Positions 9,912-21,091 of a stretch of DNA of 64,000 bases are shown here, piece by piece. Numbering within the stretch: position 1 is the stretch's first letter; each line of letters starts with the position of its first letter. The stretch comes from Yersinia rochesterensis. Its GTDB lineage: Bacteria; Pseudomonadota; Gammaproteobacteria; Enterobacterales; Enterobacteriaceae. A program made the translations under genes and the position numbers. Below the pieces are notes generated by a model. That model saw only the letters and a list, made by a program, of their open reading frames with translations, was not told the origin of the DNA and ran no database searches. The stretch covers positions 496,001-560,000 of the forward strand of contig NZ_CP032482.1 of the NCBI RefSeq assembly GCF_003600645.1, written 5' to 3'.

Positions 9912-10056
9912 AATCTGTCCGTGTCGTACCGACGATAGCGCCGGCGCTCGTAAGGAAGGGCCATACTGTTTTATTGGGTTAATTCAATGAGTTCAATGTT
10001 GAATTCAAGATGACGGCAGAAAGCCGCTATCGGGCTGAGTAAACAGCCTGAAGTAG

Positions 10057-10259
10057 TATAACCCGTCTTACTTTAAGTTGCAGCGGTGTTAGCTACGTTC
10101 GTTACTCGGCCCGTCCATGGGCCTCGCCTCTGCGAGGCCGCTGCAAGCAGCGTTCAAATCGGTTCCTGACCGATTTGTCACCCGAATCACTGACCCGTGT
10201 CAGCTCATCGGGATTTATTCACTTGTTGCCTACCTGCAACGCCAAGTCATTAGGGTTAG
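10057..10259. repeat. ERIC element 2, enlarged by an internal insertion of about 76 bp
   Basis: The ends TATAACCCGTCTTACTTTAAG and CTGCAACGCCAAGTCATTAG, and the core CACCCGAATCACTGACCCGTG..AGCTCATCGGGATT, match the other ERICs here. Between GCTACGTTCGTTA and CACCCGAATC lies extra DNA (about 10104-10179) with its own small hairpins: CCTCGC..GCGAGG and AAATCGGT..ACCGATTT. It fills most of the 374-bp ytfL-msrA gap. Larger ERIC variants with insertions at a fixed place are known in enterobacteria. Confidence 0.85.
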
Positions 10260-10285
10260 CAGTTGCGACGAGAGCACCGCCAGCC

Positions 10286-10924
10286 TTACAAATTAGGTGG
10301 CATACAAACGCCAATGCCGCCCAGGCCGCAATATCCCTGCGGATTTTTGTATAAATACTGCTGATGGTCATCTTCAGCATAGTAAAACGGCAGGGCGGCA
10401 GTGATGTCACTGGTAATCATCCGGCGGTCACCGGCTTTTTCCATGGCTTGCTGGAACAGTGCTTTGCTCTCTTGCGCTTGCACTTCCTGCTCGGGTGTCA
10501 GCACGTAAATGGCTGAACGATATTGAGTTCCGACATCTCCCCCCTGGCGCATTCCTTGAGCGGGATCGTGATTTTCCCAGAAAATCTGTAATAGTTGCTT
10601 ATAGCTAATCACGGCGGGGTCAAAAACAACGCGCACGACTTCGGCATGGGCGGTGTGCCCGCTGCACACTTCATGATAAGTTGGGTTTGGGGTATATCCA
10701 CCACTGTAGCCCGCAGCGGTACTATAAACGCCCGGTTGCTGCCAAAATAGGCGCTCGACACCCCAGAAACAGCCCATGGCGAAGATAGCAACTTCACTAT
10801 TTTCAGGTACATGCGTCATGGAGTGCCCATTAACCACATGGAGAGTTGCCACTGGCATTGGTGTCAGTCGCCCCGGTAAAGCATTTGCCACATCAATGAC
10901 GGTAGTTTTATCAAAATTTTGCAC
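10286..10924 (-). CDS. msrA: peptide methionine-S-sulfoxide reductase MsrA
   Basis: MsrA reduces the S epimer of methionine sulfoxide in proteins. The 212-residue product has the catalytic motif [13 protein letters not shown] at about residue 52, [20 protein letters not shown], and the C-terminal CGLGGIGVC that carries the resolving cysteines. The first in-frame candidate is a TTG at 10939, but its own bases form part of a TTGGAG ribosome-binding site for the GTG codons just downstream. GTG at 10924 gives the usual 212 residues; GTG at 10927 is equally possible. ERICs lie on both sides of the gene. Confidence 0.93.
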   Translation of the reverse strand: MQNFDKTTVIDVANALPGRLTPMPVATLHVVNGHSMTHVPENSEVAIFAMGCFWGVERLFWQQPGVYSTAAGYSGGYTPNPTYHEVCSGHTAHAEVVRVVFDPAVISYKQLLQIFWENHDPAQGMRQGGDVGTQYRSAIYVLTPEQEVQAQESKALFQQAMEKAGDRRMITSDITAALPFYYAEDDHQQYLYKNPQGYCGLGGIGVCMPPNL

Positions 10925-11120
10925 CACAATAGGCTCCAATGTTTACAGTTAGTCCAAAGTTTACAGTAAATAACTAACAAGATGTTTACAGTGAATGGTT
11001 ATAGACAGTTGTATCTGATTGCGAGTTTGCACACAATAAGACCCATTCCACGTTAATGTAGCGGCTTAAGGTGGAGTTTTAGGGGAAACAGGCTTTAATC
11101 GGTCTTTGTACGCGGGATAA

Positions 11121-11249
11121 TATACTCGTCATACTTCAAGCTGCATGTGCGTTGGCTACGTTCAATCACCCGAATCACTTACAAAACAGTAAGCTCATCG
11201 GGTTTCTCTCGTTTGCCGCCTTCCTGCAACTCGAATTATTTAGAGTATA
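11121..11249. repeat. ERIC element 3, upstream of tamA
   Basis: It is 129 bp with excellent terminal inverted repeats: TATACTCGTCATACTTCAAG at the left, and AACTCGAATTATTTAGAGTATA at the right in two overlapping parts (AACTCGAATTATT, TAGAGTATA). The core CACCCGAATCACTTAC ... GTAAGCTCATCGGG is intact. It ends 75 bp before the tamA start codon, inside the 400-bp msrA-tamA gap, so it should be part of, or border, the tamA 5' leader. Confidence 0.92.
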
Positions 11250-11324
11250 GTGCATTTGATGCCACTTTTTTACATGCCCGTAAGATCGTTTTTTATAGGA
11301 AAGTACAATTCACTAGGAGTGCGC

Positions 11325-13061
11325 GTGCCACGATACCCTATTCTATGTTTTTTGTGTGTATTGCTCGCCACACCCATCGCCTATGCGGCCAATGTTCGGT
11401 TGCAGGTAGAGGGCCTTAGCGGGGATTTAGAGAGAAACGTCAGGGCGCGTTTATCCACAATTGGCACTGATGAAATCACGGCTGATGGGCGTTTTCGCTC
11501 GCGGGTGGATGAAGCCATTCGCCAAGGGCTACGGGCTTTGGGTTATTACGACCCCACCATCACTTTTGATTTACAACAGCGCCCAGCACCCGCGCGCTCC
11601 GTTTTAGTCGTCACCGTGGTTCCCGGAGAGCCAGTCTTGATTGCTGGTGTGGATATTGTGCTGCAAGGCGGGGCGAAAACAGATCCCGACTATTTGGCAC
11701 TGGTGCGCCGCGATACGCCCAAAATTGGCTCGGTTCTTAATCATGGCGCTTTTGATAATTTCAAAAGTTCATTGACCGGTCTGGCATTACGCCGGGGTTA
11801 TTTCGATGCCAATATGATCAAAAGCCAGTTAGGTGTTGCCGCAGAACTGCGCCAAGCTTTCTGGGATATTGATTTCGACAGCGGCGAGCGCTATCGCTTC
11901 GGTAAAGTTATCTTCCAAGGCTCACAAATCCGCGAGGATTTTCTGCAAAATTTAGTGCCATTTCATGAGGGGCAATTGTATTCCGCAGATGATCTGGCTG
12001 AACTGAACCGCCGTCTTTCTGCGACTAACTGGTTTAACTCCGTGGTCGTCTCACCCGATTTCCGCGATGCGAAAAAAACCAGAACTTTGCCGCTCGATGC
12101 AGTCGTGACGCCACGAACAGAGAATACCGTTGAGTTGGGGGGCGGTTATGCTACTGATATCGGCCCGCGTTTGACCGCCAGTTGGCGTAAACCTTGGGTG
12201 AACTCCTACGGCCACAGCCTCACCACCAGCACCACTCTCTCGGCTCCTGAGCAGACGCTGGATTTCAGCTATCGAATCCCGCTGTTAAAAAACCCGCTTG
12301 AACAATATTACCTGTTGCAGGGCGGGTTTAGACGCACGGATCTGAATGACACCGAATCAGATACCACCACCCTTAACGTCGCCCGCTTCTGGGATTTATC
12401 CAGTGGTTGGCAGCGGGCAATCAACTTGCGCTGGAGTCTGGATCACTTTACTCAGGGCAGTGTGACGGACACCACCATGCTGCTGTATCCGGGGGTGAGC
12501 ATTAACCGCACCCGCCAGCGCGGTGGAGCAATGCCGGTCTGGGGTGATAGCCAGCGCTATTCCATTGATTGGTCTGATACCACTTGGGGGTCTGATGTTG
12601 ATTTCGGCATCTTCCAGGCGCAAAACGTGTGGATACGCACCTTGGGTGAGAAAAACCGTTTTGTCGTGCGCGGCAATTTGGGCTGGATTGAAACCAATAA
12701 CTTTGACCGCGTGCCGCCGTCATTACGCTTCTTCGCCGGTGGGGACCGCAGCATTCGCGGCTATAAATTCCGTGATGTTTCTCCGCGCGACAGTGAAGGT
12801 AAGTTAACCGGTGCCTCTAAATTAGCCACCGGCTCCCTCGAATATCAATATAACGTCACCGGCCGCTGGTGGGGGGCGGTATTCGTCGATACCGGTGAAG
12901 CGGTAAATGATATTCGCAAGAGTAATTTAAAAACCGGTGCCGGGGTCGGGGTGCGCTGGGCTTCCCCGGTTGGCCCGATTAAGCTGGATATCGCGAAACC
13001 TATTGGTGACAACGAAGCACGTGGCGTGCAATTTTATATCGGTTTGGGGCCTGAACTATGA
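11325..13061 (+). CDS. tamA: translocation and assembly module outer-membrane protein TamA
   Basis: TamA is an Omp85-family barrel that with TamB aids insertion of autotransporters and fimbrial ushers and takes part in phospholipid transport. The 578-residue product has a signal peptide ([17 protein letters not shown]), three POTRA domains (about residues 22-265, including [13 protein letters not shown] and [24 protein letters not shown] regions) and a 16-strand barrel. The barrel carries the Omp85 motif [14 protein letters not shown] near 490 and ends YIGLGPEL. I place the start at the GTG at 11325, 5 bp after AGGAG; longer frames back to 11250 lack a site. It overlaps tamB by ATGA. Confidence 0.93.
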   Translation: MPRYPILCFLCVLLATPIAYAANVRLQVEGLSGDLERNVRARLSTIGTDEITADGRFRSRVDEAIRQGLRALGYYDPTITFDLQQRPAPARSVLVVTVVPGEPVLIAGVDIVLQGGAKTDPDYLALVRRDTPKIGSVLNHGAFDNFKSSLTGLALRRGYFDANMIKSQLGVAAELRQAFWDIDFDSGERYRFGKVIFQGSQIREDFLQNLVPFHEGQLYSADDLAELNRRLSATNWFNSVVVSPDFRDAKKTRTLPLDAVVTPRTENTVELGGGYATDIGPRLTASWRKPWVNSYGHSLTTSTTLSAPEQTLDFSYRIPLLKNPLEQYYLLQGGFRRTDLNDTESDTTTLNVARFWDLSSGWQRAINLRWSLDHFTQGSVTDTTMLLYPGVSINRTRQRGGAMPVWGDSQRYSIDWSDTTWGSDVDFGIFQAQNVWIRTLGEKNRFVVRGNLGWIETNNFDRVPPSLRFFAGGDRSIRGYKFRDVSPRDSEGKLTGASKLATGSLEYQYNVTGRWWGAVFVDTGEAVNDIRKSNLKTGAGVGVRWASPVGPIKLDIAKPIGDNEARGVQFYIGLGPEL

Positions 13062-16000
13062 CTCAGATAAAAGAACCGACGCAGATAGAGGAACAGGTGC
13101 CGGTAGAGAAACCGATGCCGGTAAAGAGACTGAGGTGGGTAAAGAGACTTAGTATTGCGTTTCTGCTCATTATCCTGCTGTTGGTCGGAACTGTGGCGGG
13201 CTTACTCGGCACCACCAGCGGTTTGCATTTTTTGATCAACAGCGCCGCGCGTTGGGTACCTGGCTTGGATATAGCCAGTGTCAGTGGGGGCTGGCGTGAC
13301 CTGACACTCAAAGGTATTCAGTACCAAATGCCGGGTGTCAGTGTGAAAGCCGGGCAGCTTCATCTGTCTTTACAGCTTTCATGCTTGAAACGCAGTGAAC
13401 TGTGCGTCAATGCGCTGACCGCACAAGATGTGGATGTGGTGGTGGATACCAAAGCCATGCCGCCGGCGGCAGAAACCCCGGCCAGCACTGAGCCGATGGG
13501 CGAACTGAGTACCCCGTATCCCATAACTTTACGTTTGCTATCGCTGAATAATGTCAAAGTGACTATTGATGACACCGCGATTTCACTGGATGAATTTCGC
13601 TCGGGCGCACATTGGCAGCAACGGGCGTTAGATTTGATGCCGACTAAAATCAGTGGGTTATTGATAGCATTGCCGAAAACCGTGCCCGCTATTGTCCCTG
13701 ATGCCGCTAAACCTGCAGTTGAAACCGCCATCGCCGTCAAAGAAGCGGTTGAGCAACAGGCCGCGGCTCCCGCACTACCTGAAACTCCGCTGGGCGACAC
13801 CTTAAAAGAATTGTTTGCCAAGCCGTTATTGCCCGATTTGCCGGACTTCCGGCTGCCGCTGGATTTACAGATTAAAGAAATTTCAGGGCAACAGCTCCGG
13901 CTGACCGGTGATACCGATGTGCTTATCACCCATGTTTTACTGCAAGCCAGTACCCAAGAAAATCGCATCATACTGAATACGCTAGATATAAAATCGCCGC
14001 AGGGGACATTGTCCGCCCAAGGTGAGGCGACACTGGCGGATAAGTGGCCGCTGAGTATGACCATCAATAGTGGGTTGAATATTGAGCCACTGAAAGGCGA
14101 GAAAGTGAAGCTGACTGTGGGCGGCGCACTACGTGATCAACTCAAGGTCGCGCTTAATTTGTCCGGCCCGGTCAGTGCGCAACTAGAGGCCGAAACCGCG
14201 TTGGCGCAGGCGGGTTTGCCAATGGCACTCACTCTGCAAAGCAAGCAATTGCATTGGCCACTGAGCGGCGAACCTCAGTTTCAACTCGATAATCTTAGAA
14301 TGCGCTTCAATGGGGCGGCGACAGATTATGCGCTCTCCATTCGCTCGGATTTTAAAGGAACCGACTTGCCGCCCGCGATTTTCACTTTGGATGGCAAAGG
14401 GAATGTCGAGCAATTCAATCTGACACGTTTACGTCTGGCGGCACTGCAAGGTAATTCTGACCTGACCGGGGTGGTGGATTGGAGCAAAGCGATCAGTTGG
14501 AACTCGGTATTAACTTTATCGGGCATTAATACCGCCAAACAGTGGCCGGAATGGCCAGCAAAACTGGATGGCAAGATTGTGACGCGCGGCAGTCTCCACG
14601 GCGGTAGCTGGCAATTACAGGTGCCGGAGCTAACACTGGACGGCAATGTAAAACAAAATCGCGTCACTGCGCGCGGTTCATTGACCGGCAATGCAGCGGG
14701 TCAGTGGCATATTCCGGGCATCAATCTGGCATTAGGGCGCAATAAGCTGGATGTCAAAGGCGACCTGAATGATAACTGGCTGCTTGATGCCAATGTCGAT
14801 GCGCCACAACTGGATGGCGCGTTGCCGGGGTTGGGCGGTGTGGTTAAAGGGACGCTGAAATTACGCGGGAACCTGAAAGCGCCGCAGTTATTGGCGGATC
14901 TCACGGCGAATCGTCTGCAATGGCAAGAATTGACCATTAACCGGGTCAAAATTGATGGCGATGTTCGCTCGACAGATCAAATTCAGGGCCAGTTGGCCAT
15001 CAGAGTCGAGCAACTCAAGCAAGCTGACTTGCTGGTCAGCCTCCTGACGTTGGATGCTCGTGGCAGTGAAAAACAGCATCAGTTACGCCTCAATATGCAG
15101 GGCGAGCCGGTTTCCGGGCAGTTGGCGTTGGAGGGAAGCTTCGACCGGCAGCAAGAGCGCTGGCGTGGAACGCTGAATAATACGCGCTTTGATACACCGG
15201 TCGGTGAATGGCGCTTAAGCCGTGCTATTGCATTGGATTACCAAAACACCCTCGAGCGGGTCACCATCGGGCCACATTGTTGGCTTAACCCGAATGCCGA
15301 GCTTTGTGTGCCGCGCGCAATTGAAGCCGGCCCGAGTGGGCAGGCGGCGGTGGTACTGAATCGCTTTGATTTAGCCATGATAAAACCTTTCCTTGGCCCA
15401 GATACCACCATGAGTGGCGTATTCAGCGGGCGGGCTGATGTGAGCTGGAAGGCAGGTGGCAGCTTGCCGGATGTGCGGGTGTCACTCAGTGGGAATGGCG
15501 TCAAAGTCCAGCAAACGGTGCAGGGCAACCCGCTGCCAATTGCTTTTGAAACCCTGAATCTGAATGGCGGTTTGGCGAATGGGCAGGTGCGGGCCGACTG
15601 GTTGATTAAACTGGTGAATAATGGTCAATTCTCCGGGCAGGTGCAGGTGGCTGACCCGGAAGGGCGGCGTAATTTATCCGGTAACATTGCTATCAGTAAT
15701 TTCTCGCTAGCAATGATTAACCCGATTCTGAGTGACGGTGAAAAAGCCGCTGGGACACTAAACGCCAACCTCCGTTTGGGCGGCAATGCGAAAAGCCCGT
15801 TAGTCTTTGGCCGTCTGGCGCTGGATAACGTGGATGTCGATGGTAGCTGGATGCCATTTGATATCACTGAAGGGCGTCTGGCGATGAATTTCGACGGGAT
15901 GACCTCGACACTGGAGGGGTTGATTCGCACCTCTCAGGGGCAGCTTAATCTCTCTGGCGATGCCGACTGGCGTGATATTAATGCCTGGCGGGCCAGAATT

Positions 16001-16942
16001 GCGGCGAAAGGCGATAAGTTGCGGGTCACTGTCCCACCGATGGTGCGGATTGATGTTTCGCCGGATATTGTTTTTGAAGCCACGCCGCAACTGTTTACTC
16101 TCAATGGCTCGGTTGATATCCCGTGGGCGCGCATTACCGTGCAAGAAGTGCCGGAAAGCGCGGTCGGCGTCTCGCCTGATGAAGTGATGCTCAATAATGA
16201 TTTGAAGCCAATTTCACCGCGCTCAGCCAGTATTCCGATTAACAGTAATCTGGTGATTCGGGTGGGTAATGATGTTCGTCTGAATGCATTTGGCCTGAAA
16301 GCGCGTTTACAGGGCAATTTAAAAATGGTGCAGGATCAGCGCGGGTTAGGGCTGAATGGGCAGATTAATATCCCATCCGGCAGCTTCCGCGCTTATGGCC
16401 AAGACTTGATTGTTAACAAAGGGATATTGCTGTTCTCCGGGCCGCCGGATCAGCCGTTACTCAATATTGAGGCAATTCGTAACCCTGATGCGACCGCCAA
16501 CGGCGTAACAGCGGGCGTGCGGGTGACCGGCATGGCGGATTCACCACGGCTAGAAATATTCTCAGACCCGGCGATGTCGCAGCAAGAAGCATTATCCTAT
16601 CTGTTACGTGGGCAGGGCTTGGGCAATTCCGGGGCTGACAGCGGCATGATGACCTCAATGCTGGTCGGTATGGGCGTAGCGCAAAGTGGTAAACTGGTGG
16701 GTAAAATCGGCGAGGCATTTGGTGTCAGTAACCTGGCGCTGGACACTCAAGGAGTTGGCGATAGCTCACAAGTGGTGGTGAGTGGCTATGTCACCAAAGA
16801 CCTACAAGTAAAATACGGTGTAGGTATATTTGATTCGCTGGCTACGTTAACATTACGTTATCGGTTGATGCCAAGGTTGTATCTGGAAGCGGTGTCTGGT
16901 ATTGATCAGGCATTAGATGTGCTTTATCAGTTTGAGTTCTAA
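13058..16942 (+). CDS. tamB: translocation and assembly module inner-membrane protein TamB
   Basis: TamB is an AsmA-like, inner-membrane-anchored bridge that spans the periplasm, contacts TamA and carries lipids or aids protein assembly. The 1294-residue product (E. coli 1259) has one N-terminal anchor ([21 protein letters not shown], about residues 28-48). A long beta-taco repeat region follows, and the conserved DUF490 C-terminus (about 950-1294) has [32 protein letters not shown] and the closing [16 protein letters not shown] Pro/Ala-rich insert (about 125-265) is where it differs most. The ATGA overlap with tamA implies coupled translation. Confidence 0.95.
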   Translation: MTQIKEPTQIEEQVPVEKPMPVKRLRWVKRLSIAFLLIILLLVGTVAGLLGTTSGLHFLINSAARWVPGLDIASVSGGWRDLTLKGIQYQMPGVSVKAGQLHLSLQLSCLKRSELCVNALTAQDVDVVVDTKAMPPAAETPASTEPMGELSTPYPITLRLLSLNNVKVTIDDTAISLDEFRSGAHWQQRALDLMPTKISGLLIALPKTVPAIVPDAAKPAVETAIAVKEAVEQQAAAPALPETPLGDTLKELFAKPLLPDLPDFRLPLDLQIKEISGQQLRLTGDTDVLITHVLLQASTQENRIILNTLDIKSPQGTLSAQGEATLADKWPLSMTINSGLNIEPLKGEKVKLTVGGALRDQLKVALNLSGPVSAQLEAETALAQAGLPMALTLQSKQLHWPLSGEPQFQLDNLRMRFNGAATDYALSIRSDFKGTDLPPAIFTLDGKGNVEQFNLTRLRLAALQGNSDLTGVVDWSKAISWNSVLTLSGINTAKQWPEWPAKLDGKIVTRGSLHGGSWQLQVPELTLDGNVKQNRVTARGSLTGNAAGQWHIPGINLALGRNKLDVKGDLNDNWLLDANVDAPQLDGALPGLGGVVKGTLKLRGNLKAPQLLADLTANRLQWQELTINRVKIDGDVRSTDQIQGQLAIRVEQLKQADLLVSLLTLDARGSEKQHQLRLNMQGEPVSGQLALEGSFDRQQERWRGTLNNTRFDTPVGEWRLSRAIALDYQNTLERVTIGPHCWLNPNAELCVPRAIEAGPSGQAAVVLNRFDLAMIKPFLGPDTTMSGVFSGRADVSWKAGGSLPDVRVSLSGNGVKVQQTVQGNPLPIAFETLNLNGGLANGQVRADWLIKLVNNGQFSGQVQVADPEGRRNLSGNIAISNFSLAMINPILSDGEKAAGTLNANLRLGGNAKSPLVFGRLALDNVDVDGSWMPFDITEGRLAMNFDGMTSTLEGLIRTSQGQLNLSGDADWRDINAWRARIAAKGDKLRVTVPPMVRIDVSPDIVFEATPQLFTLNGSVDIPWARITVQEVPESAVGVSPDEVMLNNDLKPISPRSASIPINSNLVIRVGNDVRLNAFGLKARLQGNLKMVQDQRGLGLNGQINIPSGSFRAYGQDLIVNKGILLFSGPPDQPLLNIEAIRNPDATANGVTAGVRVTGMADSPRLEIFSDPAMSQQEALSYLLRGQGLGNSGADSGMMTSMLVGMGVAQSGKLVGKIGEAFGVSNLALDTQGVGDSSQVVVSGYVTKDLQVKYGVGIFDSLATLTLRYRLMPRLYLEAVSGIDQALDVLYQFEF

Positions 16943-16944
16943 CA

Positions 16945-17307
16945 ATGCGAATTATTGTCTACGGTAGTTTACGGCGCAAGCAAGGTAATAGTCACTGGAT
17001 GACGGACGCCCAGTTATTGGGCGAACATGACCTTGAAGGCTTTGATATGTACAATTTAGGTCATTATCCGGCAGTTGTTCCCGGAGACGGCACTGTGCAT
17101 TGTGAAGTTTATCGGATTAACTCGTCTATTATGAATGAGTTAGATGAACTAAAAAGTAATACCAAGGATTATCGGCGTGAGTTGATCCAAACGCCTTACG
17201 GCAGTGCTTGGATATATCTTTATCGTTTACCGATTGAAGGGTTACCGCGCATTTACAGTGGTGATTGGCTCAAGCGCAATGACGAAAATGAAAAGCCACA
17301 AAGTTAG
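16945..17307 (+). CDS. ytfP: gamma-glutamylcyclotransferase-like protein YtfP
   Basis: YtfP belongs to the GGCT-like/AIG2 fold family; no reaction has been proven for it to my knowledge. The 120-residue product has the family substrate loop near the start (IIVYGSLRRKQGNSHWM; YGSL motif at residues 5-8), then LGHYPAVVPGDGTVHCEVYRI and the strand RRELIQTPYGSAWIYLY. It begins 2 bp after the tamB stop, so it is the third gene of the tamA-tamB-ytfP operon, the order seen in E. coli. A terminator follows 23 bp after its stop. Confidence 0.92.
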   Translation: MRIIVYGSLRRKQGNSHWMTDAQLLGEHDLEGFDMYNLGHYPAVVPGDGTVHCEVYRINSSIMNELDELKSNTKDYRRELIQTPYGSAWIYLYRLPIEGLPRIYSGDWLKRNDENEKPQS

Positions 17308-17330
17308 ATATCCACATAAAGAAAAATAAA

Positions 17331-17356
17331 AACACCGCGCAATGGCGGTGTTTTTT
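17331..17356 (+). terminator. rho-independent terminator of tamA-tamB-ytfP
   Basis: AACACCGC and GCGGTGTT form an 8-bp stem with loop GCAATG, and the second arm leads into TTTTTT. Confidence 0.9.
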
Positions 17357-17367
17357 GCTGTTCACTC

Positions 17368-17397
17368 AAAAGGCACCTTTTCAGAAGGTGCCTTTTT
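17368..17397 (-). terminator. bidirectional terminator between ytfP and ppa
   Basis: AAAAGGCACCTT and AAGGTGCCTTTT form a 12-bp stem with loop TTCAG. T runs follow on both strands. It lies 34 bp after the ppa stop and backs up the ytfP terminator on the other strand. Confidence 0.85.
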
Positions 17398-17430
17398 TGC
17401 CATGTGCTTTTTTCAATGTAAAACAGAGAG

Positions 17431-17958
17431 TTACTTCTTCGCACGCTCGAAAGAAGACAAGATCTCAGCTTTAGCTGCGGCGGCATCTTCCCAACCGTCA
17501 ACTTTTACCCACTTGCCAGTTTCCAGATCTTTGTAATGCTCAAAGAAATGTTTGATCTGAGCTTTCAGCAGCTCTGGCAGATCTTGCACGTCTTTAATGT
17601 GATCATATTCTTTGGTCAGTTTGCTGTGCGGAACCGCAACCAGCTTGGCATCTTCGCCCGCTTCGTCAGTCATTTTCAACACGCCAACTGGGCGGCAACG
17701 AATCACTGCACCTGGCTGCAACGGATACGGCGTTGGCACCAGCACATCAACCGGGTCACCATCTAATGACAAGGTGTTGTTGATGTAGCCGTAGTTGCAC
17801 GGATAAAACATAGCTGTAGACATGAAGCGGTCTACAAACAGAGAGCCAGTCTCTTTATCGATTTCATATTTGATCGGATCTGCATTGGCAGGGATTTCGA
17901 TCACAACATAGATATCTTCTGGCAGGTCTTTACCTGCAGGTACGTCGTTCAAGCTCAT
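17431..17958 (-). CDS. ppa: inorganic pyrophosphatase
   Basis: Ppa hydrolyses pyrophosphate to phosphate and so drives biosynthetic reactions forward. The 175-residue product has the family I signature DGDPVDVLV at about residues 66-74, with the metal-binding acidic residues, plus [25 protein letters not shown] and [16 protein letters not shown] lies just before the ATG. It is a single gene convergent with tamAB-ytfP, with a terminator between them. Confidence 0.97.
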   Translation of the reverse strand: MSLNDVPAGKDLPEDIYVVIEIPANADPIKYEIDKETGSLFVDRFMSTAMFYPCNYGYINNTLSLDGDPVDVLVPTPYPLQPGAVIRCRPVGVLKMTDEAGEDAKLVAVPHSKLTKEYDHIKDVQDLPELLKAQIKHFFEHYKDLETGKWVKVDGWEDAAAAKAEILSSFERAKK

Positions 17959-18140
17959 GTCGGTTTCCTTTTATCAAACCAGAAATGGAGTGCTGGCTAT
18001 TATAGCCAAGTCTTATCTGAATTCCTGTCCTTTTCATTGCTTGATGGCGGTGAGATTGCCTGAATCAGGGCTATTTCATTGAGATAAAATCCCGTCATTA
18101 GCTAAATGTATCTATTTTAAGCTGTTTTTCCGGTGATAGT

Positions 18141-18167
18141 TCAAGACGACTCTGTGACCGCCGATAA
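18141..18167 (+). promoter_or_regulatory. candidate sigma-28 (FliA) flagellar promoter of the chemoreceptor gene
   Basis: TCAAGACG, 11 bp, GCCGATAA. The -10 box is an exact match to the E. coli FliA consensus GCCGATAA and the spacer is exactly 11 bp; the -35 differs from TAAAGTTT but keeps the T.AAG core. It lies 80 bp before the start of the methyl-accepting chemotaxis gene, whose family is usually class 3 flagellar regulated. Confidence 0.75.
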
Positions 18168-18247
18168 CTTAATCAAACAATAAGACCGTCCTCTGTACTG
18201 CTAATACTTTGTAATCTTAACCATTTGCATATAACCGGAAAAAACCG

Positions 18248-19828
18248 ATGTTAAAAAAGATTACCATTAAAAATGGGCTTATTGCTCAGTTAAGCATTAT
18301 GTCATTGATTTTATTAATTGTTAGTATCATTGGCGTAAATTCAATTCGAGAAAGCTCACGCGCATTGCAAGCTATCAATCAAATCCAGGGGGAGGAACTG
18401 GGAGCGCTATCGAATAGCTTCAACGCCACATTAAGCGCCAGAACTGAAGCCGCGCTGGCAATCCATCAGTTAGAAATTGGGCTAATTGATGAATCATTAG
18501 AAACGGCAAAGCAGGCCGAAGAGTCATTGGCATTATCACAAAAGGAGATGGCCCATTTTATTAGCGCAGTATCTGAGCGGGGAGATGGACAGACACTGGC
18601 GACTAATATCCAGAAAAGCTATAAAGATTATGTAGATAATGGCGTGAATCCCATGCTCGCTGCTATTAAAGCGGGCTATGCGGATGAGTATTATGAGGTG
18701 CTGGAAAAGAGCATTACTGCTATCAGTAAAGCTTTTAATAATGATGTCGTGGCCTTTCGCAGTTATGCGCAGAATGCCGGCCGTCTACAAATTGATAAAG
18801 CCAATAGTGCCGCCAACATCAAACTGACGATCATTGTGGTTGCGGGGATAATTACCTTAGTTTCTGCGGTACTGGCCTGGTTTGCGCTTAAATACATTAT
18901 TTTGCGGCCATTGGAGCAATCAATTCACCAGTTGGAATATATAGCCGCTGGTGATTTAACCCACAGTATTAACAGTGAAGGCAACACGGAATTGGCTCGG
19001 CTAGCAAGAGCACTGGAAACCATGCAGCAATCGCTGGTGGTGTCGGTCAGTAATGTTCGTGATGTTGGTGGGCAAATTGGGGTGGGTTCGCGGGAGTTAG
19101 CCGCAGGTAACACCCATTTAGCTGAACGAACGGAAGAATCAGCATCTTCATTAGAACAGACTGCGGCCAGTATGGAGCAACTGACCTCGACAGTGAAAAT
19201 GAATGCTGAAAACTCAGATCAGGCTAATCGCTTGGCGATGAGTGTGTCGGACATCGCCAATAAAGGCAGCAAAGTCGTCAGCCATGTGGTTGATAAAATG
19301 CAGGCAATTACCACCAGTTCGCGCCGCATCTCCGATATTATTGCCGTCATTGACGGCATTGCGTTTCAGACTAACATTCTGGCGCTTAATGCGGCGGTTG
19401 AAGCAGCCAGAGCCGGTGAGCAGGGCCGTGGTTTTGCGGTGGTCGCGGGCGAAGTCCGTAACCTGGCACAGCGCAGTGCGCAATCAGCAAAAGAAATTAA
19501 AGATTTGATTATTGAATCGCAAAATCGTGTGCGGGAAGGCGCGGATATGGCTGAATCCGCAGGGAAAACTATGCATGAGATTGCTGATGAAGTCAGTCGC
19601 GTGACGGCATTGATGCGCGAGATATCAGCAGCTTCTTATGAGCAAAGTAGCGGTATTGAACAAGTGAATGTGGCAATTGCTCAAATGGATCAGGTTGCGC
19701 AGCAGAACGCGACATTGGTTGAACAGGCCGCTGCGGCGACGCGTTCATTGGAGGAGCAAGCTGATGCATTGTCAGCCAGTATGGCGGTATTTAAATTACA
19801 GGGTGATGAGCTGGCGGTTGTAGCATAA
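18248..19828 (+). CDS. methyl-accepting chemotaxis protein
   Basis: This is a transmembrane chemoreceptor that controls CheA kinase and flagellar rotation; the ligand cannot be told from sequence. The 526-residue product has TM1 at 11-31, a periplasmic Tar/4HB-like four-helix sensor (32-190), TM2 at 192-216, a HAMP domain (about 217-270), methylation helices with Glu/Gln-rich heptads, and the hairpin tip [20 protein letters not shown] at about 375-394. It ends [10 protein letters not shown] and lacks the CheR/CheB-tethering NWETF-type pentapeptide, so it probably relies on other receptors for efficient adaptation. A sigma-28 type promoter lies upstream. It is inserted between ppa and fbp relative to E. 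coli. Confidence 0.93.
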   Translation: MLKKITIKNGLIAQLSIMSLILLIVSIIGVNSIRESSRALQAINQIQGEELGALSNSFNATLSARTEAALAIHQLEIGLIDESLETAKQAEESLALSQKEMAHFISAVSERGDGQTLATNIQKSYKDYVDNGVNPMLAAIKAGYADEYYEVLEKSITAISKAFNNDVVAFRSYAQNAGRLQIDKANSAANIKLTIIVVAGIITLVSAVLAWFALKYIILRPLEQSIHQLEYIAAGDLTHSINSEGNTELARLARALETMQQSLVVSVSNVRDVGGQIGVGSRELAAGNTHLAERTEESASSLEQTAASMEQLTSTVKMNAENSDQANRLAMSVSDIANKGSKVVSHVVDKMQAITTSSRRISDIIAVIDGIAFQTNILALNAAVEAARAGEQGRGFAVVAGEVRNLAQRSAQSAKEIKDLIIESQNRVREGADMAESAGKTMHEIADEVSRVTALMREISAASYEQSSGIEQVNVAIAQMDQVAQQNATLVEQAAAATRSLEEQADALSASMAVFKLQGDELAVVA

Positions 19829-19831
19829 AAA

Positions 19832-19855
19832 AACAGCGGCTTAGTGGCCGCTGTT
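19832..19855 (+). terminator. hairpin after the chemoreceptor gene
   Basis: AACAGCGG and CCGCTGTT form an 8-bp stem beginning 3 bp after the stop. The following T run is poor (CTCGG), so termination may rely also on the next hairpin at 19879-19902. Confidence 0.6.
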
Positions 19856-19878
19856 CTCGGATACAAAACGTAAATATC

Positions 19879-19902
19879 AAGCCACCCAATAGGTGGCTTT
19901 TA
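19879..19902 (-). terminator. bidirectional terminator between mcp and fbp
   Basis: AAGCCACC and GGTGGCTT form an 8-bp stem between the converging genes, 6 bp from the fbp stop. TTTTA follows on the plus strand and GATATTT on the minus strand. Confidence 0.75.
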
Positions 19903-19907
19903 TGATA

Positions 19908-20921
19908 TTACTGAGCTTCTTCATCCGGGAATTTGGCGATAAAGCCTTCGGCATCTTCCACCATAGATTTAGTCCCGACGAAGAAAGGTGCGCGCTGATG
20001 CAGTTTCTCCGGCACGATATCCAGAATGCGGTTAACCCCATCGGTGGCTTTCCCGCCGGCTTGTTCTGCCAGGAACGCCATTGGATTGCATTCGTACAGC
20101 AAACGCAGTTTCCCTTGCGGATGGCTGGCGGTGCTTGGATAAATATAAATCCCGCCTTTCAATAGGTTGCGATGGAAGTCAGCGACCAATGAGCCAATAT
20201 AGCGCGAGGTATAAGGGCGGTGAGTGGCTTCATCCTGCTCCTGGCAATATTTGATGTATTTCTTCACACCCAGCGGGAATTTAATGTAGTTCCCCTCGTT
20301 GATGGAATACATGCAACCGGTTGCGGGGTAGCGTACTTTTTCGCCGGATAAACAGAAAACACCCAACGACGGATCATAAGTGAAAGTATGAACGCCATAA
20401 CCGGTGGTATACACCAACATGGTTGAAGAACCGTATACCACATAACCTGCGGCAACTTGTTTGGTGCCCGGTTGCAGGAAGTCAGCTTCAGTAATCGGTG
20501 TACCAAATGGTGTGATGCGACGATAGATAGAGAAAATAGTACCGACGGACACATTCACGTCAATATTTGAAGAACCATCCAGTGGGTCCATCAGAACCAC
20601 ATATTTGGCATTTTCTGCGCGGCCACCATCAAAGATAACAATGTCATCTTCTTCTTCGGAAGCGATACCGGCCACTTCGCCACGCGCTTTTAGGGCTGCT
20701 TTCAATTTTTCATTGGCAAACAAGTCCAGTTTCATCTGGTCTTCGCCCTGAATATTTGAAACACCACTGGCACCTAAAATATCAACCAGACCTGCTTTGT
20801 TGATGTCGCGATGAATGATTTTTGCGCCGAGTTTGATTGCTGAAAGTAATGCAGTTAATTCGCCGGTGGCGTGAGAGAAATCTAGCTGCTTCTCAACGAT
20901 GAATTCGCCTAACGTTTTCAT
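19908..20921 (-). CDS. fbp: fructose-1,6-bisphosphatase class I
   Basis: Fbp converts fructose-1,6-bisphosphate to fructose-6-phosphate, the committed step of gluconeogenesis. The 337-residue product starts [20 protein letters not shown]. It carries [13 protein letters not shown], the Mg-binding EEEDDIVIF and the signature [18 protein letters not shown], then [20 protein letters not shown] and the active-site [15 protein letters not shown]. The ATG at 20921 has AGGGATTG upstream. A longer frame reaching 21026 has no homology support. It is divergent from mpl, as in E. coli. Confidence 0.97.
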   Translation of the reverse strand: MKTLGEFIVEKQLDFSHATGELTALLSAIKLGAKIIHRDINKAGLVDILGASGVSNIQGEDQMKLDLFANEKLKAALKARGEVAGIASEEEDDIVIFDGGRAENAKYVVLMDPLDGSSNIDVNVSVGTIFSIYRRITPFGTPITEADFLQPGTKQVAAGYVVYGSSTMLVYTTGYGVHTFTYDPSLGVFCLSGEKVRYPATGCMYSINEGNYIKFPLGVKKYIKYCQEQDEATHRPYTSRYIGSLVADFHRNLLKGGIYIYPSTASHPQGKLRLLYECNPMAFLAEQAGGKATDGVNRILDIVPEKLHQRAPFFVGTKSMVEDAEGFIAKFPDEEAQ

Positions 20922-21091
20922 GACACAATCCCTGAATCTACGGTTAAATATCGATTTATTAACGAACAACTCACTTAATGGCAGCAGTGTAGCCCAAAGG
21001 TGAGAATGATTCATAGGCAATTCCATTTCTTCTCTTTGATTCTGAGCGGTAGAATGGTGACAAACTCGAAGCTTATTAATACGGAAAATTT

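Noticed and set aside
13063..16718. Many open frames antisense to tamB
   Set aside because: These are shadows of a strongly coding gene; tamB is continuous for 1294 codons with good homology.
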